Shown: one piece after another, positions 37,863-46,442 of the stretch
Layout of the letters: the number at the start of each line of letters is the position of its first letter
Position numbering within the stretch: the stretch's first letter is position 1
Source of the DNA: Lachnospiraceae bacterium
Lineage (GTDB): Bacteria > Bacillota > Clostridia > Lachnospirales > Lachnospiraceae
Length of the DNA stretch: 64,000 bases
Reading direction: 5' to 3'
Assembly (NCBI GenBank): GCA_910574865.1
Contig: CAJTDN010000015.1
Location: 58,671-122,670, forward strand
Notes under the pieces: model-generated
The model's database searches: none
Told to the model about the DNA's origin: nothing
What the model saw: only the letters and a program-made list of their open reading frames with translations
Program-made: the position numbers and the translations under genes

Positions 37863-38867
37863 ATGCAAAAATTAGCGGTAGGAAAAATATTGCAAGGGTT
37901 GAGAAAAGCAAAAGGTATTACACAAGAACAATTAAGTGAAATATTAGGAGTGTCATGTGCAGCAATTTCAAAGTGGGAAAATGGGCAAATGTATCCCGAT
38001 ATAAGTTTTTTTCCTATTCTTGCACGATACTTCAATGTTTCAATAGATTGCTTGTTTGGATTTTCAAATGAATTAACAGAAAAAGAATACAACGATTTCA
38101 AAGAGGAATGTACGGAATTATTCGCACAAAAACAGTATTTTAATGGAATGGAAAAAATAAAAGCATTATGTTATCTGTTTCCGACAAACGATAGGCTGAA
38201 ACTGGATTTAATAATTGCCGTTATTCCATATATTGCATTGGCTCAAGAAGTGGAGATAAGAGAAAAAGTAGTATATCAAATGATAGCTCTTTGTCAAAAT
38301 TGTGCGTCTGAAAATGTGCAGGCACAAAAACATTTTGTTTTAGGGCATTTGTTTATGTTGATAGGACAGTATAAACATTTTCCATTTTCTTTTTCTAATA
38401 GTGAAGTGAAAAATTTTGCGGCTGTCGATATGACAAACAGCTTATTATTACGAACTGATGAACATGCCATAAATAAGATTGAAACCGCAATAATTTCTTT
38501 AGGGGTACAGTTATTACATGAGCTGCGAAATAAAATTTCATATTTGCAAAAAGAAAATGATTTGCAAGGAGCTTTAGCTGTTACTAAAAATCAGATTACT
38601 CTTGCCGAACTATTGGAATTAGACCATAGTGTTTACTTTATGCTCTATATGAATGTTTCACATTTATATTGTCTGCTAAAGGAAAAAGAAAATGCAGAAC
38701 AGGCAGTTGAAAAATTTGTTAATCTGCTTAGGAAAAAGTCGATTGATGATAGTGTTCTTCTTCAAGTATATAAAACCGGATTTTCAGCTAAGCCATTTGA
38801 TTTGATAAGAGATACGTTAATTTTTGCACAGTTGATAACAATGCTGAACAAGGAGGTTACCACATGA
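37863..38867 (+). CDS. Xre-type helix-turn-helix regulator with long C-terminal sensor region
   Basis: The start at 37863 follows GGAGGG. Residues 1-~65 are a lambda-repressor-like domain: LRKAKGITQEQLSEILGVSC, AISKWENGQMYPD, LARYFNVSIDCL. The remaining ~265 residues are helical and TPR-like in spacing, as in peptide-responsive regulators, but no repeat is certain. The stop overlaps the start of the ABC transporter gene by four bases (ATGA), so the two are one operon. The DNA is clearly AT-rich compared with the chromosome, a sign of transfer. Confidence 0.85.
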   Translation: MQKLAVGKILQGLRKAKGITQEQLSEILGVSCAAISKWENGQMYPDISFFPILARYFNVSIDCLFGFSNELTEKEYNDFKEECTELFAQKQYFNGMEKIKALCYLFPTNDRLKLDLIIAVIPYIALAQEVEIREKVVYQMIALCQNCASENVQAQKHFVLGHLFMLIGQYKHFPFSFSNSEVKNFAAVDMTNSLLLRTDEHAINKIETAIISLGVQLLHELRNKISYLQKENDLQGALAVTKNQITLAELLELDHSVYFMLYMNVSHLYCLLKEKENAEQAVEKFVNLLRKKSIDDSVLLQVYKTGFSAKPFDLIRDTLIFAQLITMLNKEVTT

Positions 38868-40468
38868 AAAAATATTCTTTTCTATTTTCTTATTTCAAAA
38901 AAGCAAAAATACGTTCACTATTTTTTTTGATGATTATTTCATCAGTATTGACACTTTTTCCACCATATCTTGTTAGTTATATTTTAGATGAGGGTGTCGC
39001 TAAAACTTCAATAGAAACAATCACATATTGCAGTATTTTCTTAGGATTTGTATATATTTGCAGTTTTGCGGTCAATTATTTTATAAGTCAAACTTTAACA
39101 AAGACAAGCAGCTATTTTATTGCCGATTTGAAAAACGACTTATTTACTAAAATATTGAAGTTGCCTATGGAATTTTTTGACAAGCAACAAACGGGATATA
39201 TTTTTGAACGAATAAAAGAAACTGAGTCATTAAATGTATTTTTCTCCCCTGTATTTTTGAAATTTGTAACAAGTATAGTTTCGTTTGTTGGCGCATTGGT
39301 TCTTGTATGTTCAATTCGGTGGGAATTATCTTTGATTTTATTGCTGTTTTTACCTGTTATATATTATTTCACTAATTATTCAAGCATTAAGATAAAAAAG
39401 GCGTCAAAGGCTTTGCTTGAAACAACAGCCCAAACATCGGGAAAAGTACAAGAAAATATAGGCGGTATTTCAGCAGTTAAAGAATTAAAAATGGAAAATC
39501 AACGCTCATCTGAAATATCCCGTCAACTTAAACAAGTTGCAGATAAATCCGTTAAACGCGGTAAGATGATGAATATTGCTTCCGAGGGTATAGTGGGAAT
39601 TACAAATATTGCTTCCGTTCTGCTTATTGTTTTTTCCGGTATCTTTATCATTAAAGGAAAAATGTCTTTAGGAAACTATTGGGCAGTATCTCAATATGCT
39701 TTATTGATTTTTGCACCTATGCAACTTTTAGCAAGTATTAGTATTATGGTACAACCCGGTATTGCAGCTTTAACAAGAATTAACGAATTGCTAAAATTAA
39801 AAACCGAAGATGAAATATGTGGAAATAGGCAGGTTGGAAAGATAGAAAATATTATATTTTCAGATGTTTCGTTTGGTTATAGTGAAAAAACAGTTATTGA
39901 TAATTTTAATATGGCAATTAGCAGAAATGAAAAAGTTGCACTATTAGGGAAAAATGGAAGTGGGAAAACAACGATTGCAAAATTGCTTTTAGGATTTTAT
40001 AAAGATTATTCCGGCTCTATTCGCATTAACGATATTGAAATCAAGAATGTTTCTTTATTAGATTTGAGAAATCGAGTTGGGATTGTAGCACAAAATATTG
40101 TTCTTTTTTCGGGTACTTTATTAGACAACATTAGATTTATTGCACCACAGTTAGATGAACATGAAATTATAGCAGCATTAAGTAAAGCGGGATTGGATAT
40201 TTCTGAATTTGCAGGCGGACTTCAAGCAGTGATAAGTGAAAATGGTAAAAACCTGTCGGGAGGACAAAAACAGAAAATTGCACTTGCAAGAATGATTATA
40301 AAAAACCCGGACGTAATGATTTTTGATGAAGCTACATCAAACTTGGATATAGAAACAAGTAATTTGGTAAAGCAATCAATACATACTATTTTTGCAGAAA
40401 AAACCTGTATTATTATTACGCATGACCCTGATATGGCTTCTCTTGCCGATACTATAATTAAAATCTAA
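38864..40468 (+). CDS. ABC exporter, fused permease and ATPase
   Basis: A 534-aa half-transporter. Residues 1-~300 are a six-helix membrane domain of the type 1 exporter fold. The ATPase domain has Walker A LLGKNGSGKTTIAK (about 363-376), Q-loop GIVAQNIVLFSG, signature LSGGQKQK, Walker B VMIFDEATSNLD and the H-loop ITHD. There is no peptidase C39 domain. Coupling to an Xre-type regulator suggests export of a peptide or antibiotic, possibly as self-protection; no precursor peptide gene was seen nearby. AT-rich like its partner; two terminators follow. Confidence 0.9.
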   Translation: MKKYSFLFSYFKKAKIRSLFFLMIISSVLTLFPPYLVSYILDEGVAKTSIETITYCSIFLGFVYICSFAVNYFISQTLTKTSSYFIADLKNDLFTKILKLPMEFFDKQQTGYIFERIKETESLNVFFSPVFLKFVTSIVSFVGALVLVCSIRWELSLILLLFLPVIYYFTNYSSIKIKKASKALLETTAQTSGKVQENIGGISAVKELKMENQRSSEISRQLKQVADKSVKRGKMMNIASEGIVGITNIASVLLIVFSGIFIIKGKMSLGNYWAVSQYALLIFAPMQLLASISIMVQPGIAALTRINELLKLKTEDEICGNRQVGKIENIIFSDVSFGYSEKTVIDNFNMAISRNEKVALLGKNGSGKTTIAKLLLGFYKDYSGSIRINDIEIKNVSLLDLRNRVGIVAQNIVLFSGTLLDNIRFIAPQLDEHEIIAALSKAGLDISEFAGGLQAVISENGKNLSGGQKQKIALARMIIKNPDVMIFDEATSNLDIETSNLVKQSIHTIFAEKTCIIITHDPDMASLADTIIKI

Positions 40469-40487
40469 ATATACTTCTCATTCTGCC

Positions 40488-40518
40488 GGACGACGGCAAA
40501 AGAAAAAAGCCGTCGTCC
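40488..40518. terminator. Hairpin after the ABC gene
   Basis: A perfect 10-bp stem (GGACGACGGC / GCCGTCGTCC) lies 20 bases after the stop with an A-rich loop. Confidence 0.6.
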
Positions 40519-40543
40519 AGTAGATACATTTTCATGCGTCTTT

Positions 40544-40583
40544 GAAGCGGTGGCTTTGATTTTTAGAACTGCCGCTTCTTTTT
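40544..40583 (+). terminator. Second terminator after the ABC gene
   Basis: GAAGCGG pairs with CCGCTTC and TTTTT follows directly. Confidence 0.65.
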
Positions 40584-41111
40584 GTATTTACTTAGAAATG
40601 ACACCCCGGACACAGAACAGCGGCATTTAGGGAAATATGCCCTTCATCGACCGTGTTGCCTTCTGTACACCGACGCTAAACTACCACATTGTTACAGTCG
40701 AAAAATGGACAACTATCTCCAGCCAGTCGGAATTTTTCAGTTGCCCGAGGGGCAACACCTATACGAAATAATTTATAAATACGGCCAAATAGAAACGTTA
40801 GAGTACGATAATCGCTTGTTTGCCGTTTGTGCGCTCCCTATAAATCGCTAAAATTAGACCGATTCCACACCTTGCATGGTGCGGGATTTTCTGTTATAAT
40901 TGCGTTGGTATATTTTTTCAAAAGTTTCGGAGAAAGGGCTTGACAAACATGATAACTTCTGCCATCCTAAAGCAAGCAAGCGGTGCTATAACTATATAGC
41001 CCCGCAGTTTTGTCATACTCAATTTCATGCTGTCAAAACTGGTGTTCTTTTGCCCGTAGGAACCTGCGCGGCGGGGAGCGCCTTTTTGTTTTGAATATCG
41101 GCGGCCTGTAC
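40584..41111 (+). other. Non-coding / decayed element junction
   Basis: This stretch holds the 49-bp repeat at 40630-40678 and an 89-codon open frame (40582-40851) with no recognised product. Beyond it is a segment resembling other mobile-element junctions. No intact gene is supported. Confidence 0.35.
40630..40678 (+). repeat. 49-bp direct repeat, copy 1
   Basis: Identical to 43928-43976. Both copies read GGGAAATATGCCCTTCATCG onward to ACCGACGCTA. In copy 2 it leads into the 3' end of a serine recombinase gene. The pair flanks 3.2 kb carrying three cargo genes. Confidence 0.85.
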
Positions 41112-41132
41112 TTTGGGACAAAATATCCCGAA
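41112..41132 (+). promoter_or_regulatory. GGGACAAAATATCCC palindrome, site B
   Basis: A 21-bp block differing by one base from sites C and D ends exactly 31 bases before the start codon of the 380-aa lipoprotein gene. Confidence 0.6.
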
Positions 41133-41163
41133 GTAAATACTTAATATTTCAATCGGTCGGGAG

Positions 41164-42306
41164 GTGACGAAAATATTTAGAAAAATAATATCTACTGTTG
41201 GAATGGCCTGCTTGTTGGCTTTATCGCTGGCGGGATGTTATGAATATCGAGGCCCCTATACCACGGCAGATGTAGAGGAGGGGCTGGCCGGAAAGTACCC
41301 GGATGAAACAATCCACATTCGCCACAGCGGGCTTCAGACTTGGGAGTGCTGGTTTGAGGAATTGCCGGACGCAGTTTTCCATGTTTGGGTGGGCCAGGGC
41401 GGCGGCGACCCGGTGCCGATGCTCTACTCTAAGCTGGTTTCCGATGAAACCGAGGTGCTCCCGGCCTATTATCAAAAGCAATATCAAGCGGAGGGCGGCA
41501 GTTTAGACACTTGGGAACTGTATGATGATACTCTATATACTCGATACACTTCTATGGCCGAAGCAGAAAAGGCTTTTGAGCAGTTATCTGCCTTTTTCGC
41601 TTGGCTCGAGGGCAAACCTTTGGCTCAGTTGACACCAAAGGGACGGTATCATTTCCAGCCTGAGCTGCCATGGCGGACTTACTCGCCCCAGTTCCACAAT
41701 TTTGAGGAGGTGGCTGTCCACGGCCCCCAGGACGAACCGGAGACGGTGTGGGAGGCTCTTGAGGGTTCCGTAAAGAAATATTATGCCTTTTACTGTCTGC
41801 CCTGTGATGAATTTTCTCAAGCAGAGCTGGAGGAATACGCGGCGAAAACCTGGCCATGGGCCCCAAAGCCCATCGTCCGGCAAGGGGAGGAGATCCTGCC
41901 ACCAGAACTGCCGGCCGGCATCGGTCTGGAAAGCGGCGTTATCAGCTACGGCGGCCTTTACACCCTGCTGACCCGGCTGGGGTTTGATGTGAACGGGACG
42001 GCGGAGCACTTCACCGTTACCGGCGTGGACGGCCATTCCTACGAGTTTTCCTATGACTTTTGGGAGGAAAAGGAGATGGACTGGGCAAACAACGAAACCA
42101 TCACTCTGCCGGTGTGGTATCATCTGCGGGACGGCTACCCGGTTGGGATTGAGGACGAAACTGGCTGGATGTACCGAGGACCGGTGATTGCTCTCAAAGG
42201 CGGCTGGAACATTGATGAGCACAACGGCTACTTCCATTTTTATATGCCGTTTTTTGAGATTACTGGATTTAGTGCTTCGTGGGATGTGGACAAGTCCAAA
42301 TCTTAA
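41164..42306 (+). CDS. Lipoprotein of unknown function (380 aa)
   Basis: GTG at 41164 follows GGGAGG. The N-terminus is a lipoprotein signal: basic KIFRKI, hydrophobic core, and lipobox LSLAGC (Cys21). The mature protein is acidic and rich in Trp, Tyr and Phe, with no enzymatic motif recognised. It is predicted to be anchored outside the membrane. GC is much higher than in the ABC operon just upstream. It shares its 5' palindrome with the next two genes. No permease or partner is evident. Confidence 0.7.
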   Translation: MTKIFRKIISTVGMACLLALSLAGCYEYRGPYTTADVEEGLAGKYPDETIHIRHSGLQTWECWFEELPDAVFHVWVGQGGGDPVPMLYSKLVSDETEVLPAYYQKQYQAEGGSLDTWELYDDTLYTRYTSMAEAEKAFEQLSAFFAWLEGKPLAQLTPKGRYHFQPELPWRTYSPQFHNFEEVAVHGPQDEPETVWEALEGSVKKYYAFYCLPCDEFSQAELEEYAAKTWPWAPKPIVRQGEEILPPELPAGIGLESGVISYGGLYTLLTRLGFDVNGTAEHFTVTGVDGHSYEFSYDFWEEKEMDWANNETITLPVWYHLRDGYPVGIEDETGWMYRGPVIALKGGWNIDEHNGYFHFYMPFFEITGFSASWDVDKSKS

Positions 42307-42340
42307 AATGCAACTTTGTTGTGAAACAGCAGCCCCGCCC

Positions 42341-42361
42341 TTTGGGACAAAATGTCCCGAA
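42341..42361 (+). promoter_or_regulatory. GGGACAAAATGTCCC palindrome, site C
   Basis: A 21-bp block with the perfect 15-bp palindrome core ends 31 bases before the ATG of the 226-aa lipoprotein gene. It lies inside a larger imperfect GC-rich inverted repeat. Confidence 0.6.
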
Positions 42362-42392
42362 GTGGGGCGGCTGACAGTCCCCGGAGGTGCGT

Positions 42393-43073
42393 ATGGCAAA
42401 ACTAAAATCAATCGTCTTTGTGGCGGGGGCCGCGCTTGCCTTGTCGCTTTTGCTCCTGCTCGGTTCGCTGGCAGGCTGTGGGGGCAAGCCGCAGGAGGAT
42501 GCGTCCGGCGCGGACGGGCCGACAAATACATACACGCCCCCGGTGAATGAGGACGGCCAGATTGTCATTACCATGCCCAAAACGCTATTGGGGGGAAAGA
42601 CCGCCGAGGAACTGGAAACAGAAGATAAGGAGCAACGCCAGACAGCGGCCAAAGAGGGAACACTGGAACAGGTGGTTTACAATGCGCTGCTGGCAAATGA
42701 GGATGGCACGTTTAGCTACTATCTCACAATGGAACAGTATCCAAAACTGAAAGCGGCATATTATTGGCTGGGCTGTTTGCGTGACCCTTTTACCGCTGAA
42801 ATTTCACAGGAATTTGTAACGGCGGCGGATTATACCGATTGGGATGAAAACGATATTCCTTGGGGGCTTACCGTTTCGGTGGATGCCGAGACTTATTACT
42901 CCATGGAAATGTGGTACTCTGCTGTGGTCACGGTTGCACCAGCGGTCATGCTGGGGAGGTATCAAGTGTTATGCGGTGTCCCCGGTGATGAGTGGGCCGC
43001 CCATGTGACCGTGAAAGATGCTGACAGCGGCGAGGTGATTTCAGAACACGACTTCCCCACCCGTGGCGAGTGA
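42393..43073 (+). CDS. Lipoprotein of unknown function (226 aa)
   Basis: ATG at 42393 follows CGGAGG. Signal peptide with a long hydrophobic core and lipobox GSLAGC, followed by a Gly/Asp/Pro linker. The mature part has NEDGQIVITMPKTLLGGKTA and LEQVVYNALLANEDGTFSYY. The region VITMPKxLLGGKT...E recurs in small clostridial lipoproteins of unknown role (recalled, not checked). It is acidic with no catalytic motif. It stands in the same orientation and arrangement as the preceding lipoprotein gene. Confidence 0.7.
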   Translation: MAKLKSIVFVAGAALALSLLLLLGSLAGCGGKPQEDASGADGPTNTYTPPVNEDGQIVITMPKTLLGGKTAEELETEDKEQRQTAAKEGTLEQVVYNALLANEDGTFSYYLTMEQYPKLKAAYYWLGCLRDPFTAEISQEFVTAADYTDWDENDIPWGLTVSVDAETYYSMEMWYSAVVTVAPAVMLGRYQVLCGVPGDEWAAHVTVKDADSGEVISEHDFPTRGE

Positions 43074-43137
43074 GCCAAAAGCGCAGACGAGGCGGCGCGG
43101 GCTATGGCGGACAGTTTTGTTTGGGATTGTTCGTTCC

Positions 43138-43158
43138 TTTGGGACAAAATGTCCCGAA
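43138..43158 (+). promoter_or_regulatory. GGGACAAAATGTCCC palindrome, site D
   Basis: The same 21-bp block as site C, placed 24 or 27 bases before the two possible ATGs of the 133-aa gene. Confidence 0.6.
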
Positions 43159-43182
43159 CTTGATGAAGTCCACGGAGGACAA

Positions 43183-43584
43183 ATGATGAAAAATAAGAAA
43201 TCTGAAGCGATGTTTGGCATCAGAAAAGGAATTGCATTATATTTTAATGATTTTATTGAAAAAGAAAAAATCAAAGAAATAATACGTCAAATATTAGAAA
43301 TAACAGGAGCTAAATTTACAAGCAAGCGTGCTCAAGGAGAACCAAAAATCCGACTAATCCGGGGAGGGTGGGAAAAGGTTTTCGATAACACATTCAAAAA
43401 CTCGACTTTTGATGATGGCGCAAATGTTTTGATGCTCACAGATGCAACAAAAGAAACCTTGCAAACTACCCAAATAAGCTCAAGCATTAAGTCCTATAAC
43501 CATATCTCTCAGAAAACCAATGTTTTTGAGAGAAAACGAATGGACTGCTTGGCAAAAAAGATATCTCGTTTAATAACAATTTAA
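43183..43584 (+). CDS. Basic 133-aa protein of unknown function
   Basis: ATGATG at 43183 follows CGGAGG. The product is basic (FEN-like stretches absent), with KGIALYFNDFIEKEKIKEII, KFTSKRAQGEPKIRLIRGGW and a Lys/Arg-rich end. It has no membrane segment or signal peptide. No family was recognised; it could bind nucleic acid. It is more AT-rich than the two lipoprotein genes before it but shares their upstream palindrome. A hairpin follows the stop. Confidence 0.5.
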   Translation: MMKNKKSEAMFGIRKGIALYFNDFIEKEKIKEIIRQILEITGAKFTSKRAQGEPKIRLIRGGWEKVFDNTFKNSTFDDGANVLMLTDATKETLQTTQISSSIKSYNHISQKTNVFERKRMDCLAKKISRLITI

Positions 43585-43594
43585 CCAATCCCAC

Positions 43595-43640
43595 AGCCGC
43601 CAACGGAAACGGCATATAAAAAAACCGTTGGATGGCGGCT
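43595..43640. terminator. Large hairpin after the 133-aa gene
   Basis: AGCCGCCAACGG pairs with CCGTTGGATGGCGGCT (two-base bulge). The A-rich loop gives no T-run on either side, so terminator function is uncertain. Confidence 0.45.
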
Positions 43641-43650
43641 GGCCCGGTTT

Positions 43651-44089
43651 GTGAAACGGGCCGTCAATCCGTACTGCTTTAGCGTGGGCGGCTACATCCG
43701 GCTTTCCCGAGAGGATTTACAGAAAATCATCCGTGGCCTTGACGATAGCAACAGTGTGAGAAACCAGCGCGACATTCTCAACGATTTTCACCATAACCAC
43801 ATTGACGAGTTTGAAAGCTACACCGAGTATGTGGACGACGGCCACACGGGAACCGATACGGAGCGCGAAAGTTTCCAGCGACTTTTAGGGGATGTGATGA
43901 GCGGGGAAATCTCCCAGCAGGAATACCGGGAAATATGCCCTTCATCGACCGTGTTGCCTTCTGTACACCGACGCTATCAAGGTTTACGAAAACGGCAATA
44001 TCAGCGTTCATTTTAAGTTTGCGGACGAGTTCCGCCGGATTGCCGAGTACATTGAAATCAATACCACTGACACCGCCGAGGCGGGCTGA
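43651..44089 (+). pseudogene. Serine recombinase reduced to its two ends
   Basis: The N-terminal piece carries YIRLSREDL, DDSNSVRNQRDILNDF and EYVDDGHTGTDTERESFQRL, including the catalytic-domain start with the active serine position in RLS. After GDVMSGEI it jumps through the 49-bp repeat to a C-terminal end in another frame: LLYTDAIKVYENGNISVHFK, then FADEFRRIAEYIEI. The whole middle (DNA-binding domain) is deleted. Confidence 0.75.
43928..43976 (+). repeat. 49-bp direct repeat, copy 2
   Basis: Identical to 40630-40678; sits at the deletion junction inside the recombinase pseudogene. Confidence 0.85.
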
Positions 44090-44218
44090 CCCCCGCCAAA
44101 GCATAAAATCCTTTTGGCAGTGTGTTTTCCTAATAAAACGCAATCTTATGGCTTATCGCGAAGCGATTTTAATAGCCATGTGCCGTCACAGTTCGGCAGT
44201 GCTGAACTGTGACAAAAC
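44090..44218. other. Hairpin-rich junction before the RHS remnant
   Basis: ATGGCTTATCGC / GCGATTTTAATAGCCAT near 44146-44180 and the perfect GTCACAGTTC / GAACTGTGAC at 44185-44213 form two adjacent hairpins. The recombinase end lies on one side and RHS sequence on the other, so this is an element boundary. Confidence 0.45.
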
Positions 44219-45170
44219 ATGCGCATCTGGGGCGACCCGGGAACGACCTACAAGTATGACGGTGACGGCAACCTGGTCCAGGAGCAGGACTGCACGAATT
44301 ATGCCGACTTGGTGGAGTACGAGTACACGGCGGAGAACCGTTTGGCGGTCGCAAGCCAGGGAGGCACGGTTCTGATGGCGGCGATGTACGACGGCGACAA
44401 CAACCGCGTCTTCCAGATAGACAACACTTACAAGTGGGAAGACTGCTACGGTGACGACGTGCTGATTCCGAAGTCCGAGCGGACGGAGAACGGCGACAGC
44501 CCGCAGGAAGAGCTGGCCTCGCTCGTGAAAGGCGGCGCGAACGCCAAGGGCTACACCCTGACGGAGTATGTCAACGACGTGAACCGGGAGAACACGGAAG
44601 TGCTGGTCGAGTACAAGGCCGGCGGCACGGTTCACCAGGCCTACACCTACGGGGAGGGCGGAAACGGCGAGCGAATCGGCGTGGACAAGGTTGATAAATC
44701 CACGGAAACGAGTTACTATATGTATGATGGGCGTGGCAGCGTGACCGGGCTCATGACAAACGAAGGGACGCTCACGAACAGCTACACCTACGACCCATAC
44801 GGCATCTTGACATCAGGCACGGCGGACGCGGTGAACTATTACGGCTACAACGCGGAACCGATACACGTATGCGTTGAACAATCCGCTGAATTACAAGGAT
44901 TCGACCGGGCATAAGAGCAAGGCGGTTAATGAAACCAGTTGGAAAGCGGTTGGCGTGACATCTGGTGCGGTTGGTAAAATGATGGGCAAGGCGATTACCA
45001 AAGCTATGAATCAAGCGACTACCACGATAACAAAGGCACAGAAAAATGGAAGTGCACGAGAAAGAGGCACATCTGCGTCAACTGTTAATAAAACTGGGGA
45101 TAGAAAATTTGAAAGTATTTCAAATGCAAATGAAGAAAGTGGCTTAGGTGAGGGGTATTCTAGTTTTTGA
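44219..45170 (+). pseudogene. RHS-repeat polymorphic toxin, C-terminal remnant
   Basis: RHS/YD repeats are visible: TTYKYDGDGNLVQEQ, YEYTAENRLAVASQGG, AAMYDGDNNRVFQID, GRGSVTGLMTNEGTLTNSYT and YDPYGILTSGT. At about 44858 the sequence jumps from YYGYNAE to, in another frame, RYTYALNNPLNYKDSTGHKS. This removes the conserved YLRARYYxPxTGRF core end. The variable tail after DSTGHKS (about 75 residues, Lys/Thr/Ser-rich) would be the toxin domain and is not recognised. The massive N-terminal part is missing. Such proteins act in contact-dependent competition. Confidence 0.8.
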
Positions 45171-45199
45171 TAATAGTTTATGTCAAAGAGCTGTGAAAA

Positions 45200-45361
45200 T
45201 TGTTGAGCAGACAAAAAATCTTATGTGAAAGTACCATAAAAGTTGCTCCAGCGAAAGCCAGGAAGAATGGAACTATTACCTTAAAAGTGGGCATTAACGG
45301 GACATTGCATTTTGGTTATGGATTTGATATTGGATATGCATGTGACAAGAGGATATACTAA
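45200..45361 (+). other. Open 53-codon stretch, possible toxin-tail continuation
   Basis: Without an ATG, the frame reads STIKVAPAKARKNGTITLKV, then GINGTLHFGYGFDIGYACDK to a stop. Its position right after the RHS tail suggests a frameshifted end of the toxin domain or of an alternative tail cassette. Confidence 0.3.
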
Positions 45362-45397
45362 AACTTTGAAAGTGGATTCGGAAAGCGAGGAATAGAT

Positions 45398-45901
45398 ATG
45401 GCAATGATACGAAAAAAGGAAAAGCCAGTATTTAAAAGTAAGAAACAAATTTCCAACATTATGTGTGACTTGAAAAAAAATACTAAAGAATATAATTTGA
45501 AAAACGTTATAACTGAAGGGGATTTTGTGTTGTATAAAAGTAAAGGAAATAAAATATTACTAGATTTTCCTTGGAAAACAGGGTGGAGAAAATTTTATGG
45601 TAATATCTATGAAATTGGAGGTGATACATATTTGGAGGGGGAGTTCAGAGTGCCACGAATTATAGTATTTATGCAAGCACTTTTTTGGCTGATGGTTTGG
45701 TGTTCCTTGATATATTTAAGCATTGACATTTCACTATTAGAGTTAATTAAAGAGGGTGATAAAGTTATAAAGTATTTAGTGCCACTATATGGAGGTGCCA
45801 TAAGTATATCTTTATTCTATATATGGTTCTTGCTGATTTATAGGAATAAGCAAACAGAGAATAGGATAAAAGAGGTACTTTTAAAGGCAATAGAAGATTA
45901 G
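45398..45901 (+). CDS. Small membrane protein, candidate immunity protein
   Basis: A 167-aa protein with a basic N-terminal cytoplasmic part (KKEKPVFKSKKQISNIMCDL) and a beta-rich middle (DFVLYKSKGNKILLDFPWKT, PH-like in feel). Two hydrophobic helices lie near residues 88-112 and 127-150. GAGGAA precedes the ATG at 45398. AT-rich. Immunity genes for RHS toxins usually follow the toxin tail directly and may be membrane proteins, which fits; no family is recognised. Confidence 0.55.
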   Translation: MAMIRKKEKPVFKSKKQISNIMCDLKKNTKEYNLKNVITEGDFVLYKSKGNKILLDFPWKTGWRKFYGNIYEIGGDTYLEGEFRVPRIIVFMQALFWLMVWCSLIYLSIDISLLELIKEGDKVIKYLVPLYGGAISISLFYIWFLLIYRNKQTENRIKEVLLKAIED

Positions 45902-46070
45902 AATTGTTAAGAAAATGTTAGGGAGTGGAATGGGATTTGAAAAGAAGTTGTAGCACTTAGGAAACGAAAAATAAGAAAATAGGAGGTCTTGCGGTGTCAT
46001 TCTCATTTTTGGTGAGTTTGACTAATGTCATATAAAATGAAGATGGGTCGGGTACCTATAAGATGATACA
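45902..46070. other. Gene-free junction
   Basis: AT-rich sequence between the small membrane protein and an IS fragment. It contains AGGAGG followed by GTG at 45994 and a 13-codon hydrophobic frame (MSFSFLVSLTNVI), which is too short to assign. Confidence 0.3.
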
Positions 46071-46442
46071 AAGCTTGCTATCATCAGCACGGATACAACT
46101 CTCTCGGCGGAAGAAATCATCCGCATTTACGGGAAACGCTGGGATATTGAAGTGTTTTTCAAGACCTGCAAATCCTATCTGCATCTGGTAAAGGAGTGCC
46201 GGAGCCTTTCCTATGATGCTTTGACTGCTCATGCATCCATTGTTTTTGCACGATATATGATGCTTGCAGTTACACGGCGATGCAATGCTGATGACAAAAC
46301 GATTTGCGAACTGTTTTTCTGCCTCATGGATGAACTGGATGACATCACGTTCAGTCAATCCATGAGGATTATCATAGATGCACGAATGGATACCGTTATG
46401 GAATATTTCTCGCAAAACCCCCGTTTTCAAGGAATTTTACTC
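46071..46442 (+). pseudogene. IS4-type transposase C-terminal fragment
   Basis: The frame reads KLAIISTDTTLSAEEIIRIY, GKRWDIEVFFKTCKSYLHLV and ASIVFARYMMLAVTRR. The RWDIEVFFK segment holds the last catalytic Glu of IS4-type DDE transposases. It lacks the first two acidic residues and ends around 46442, where it overlaps the 3' end of the opposite-strand hydrolase gene. Confidence 0.8.

Noticed and set aside
40582..40851. 89-codon ORF after the ABC gene
   Set aside because: It begins inside a terminator and runs through the 49-bp recombinase repeat; it appears to be a chance frame at a junction.
41112..43590. Integron-type gene cassettes
   Set aside because: No tyrosine integrase, and the shared palindrome lies before each gene rather than after it as attC sites do.
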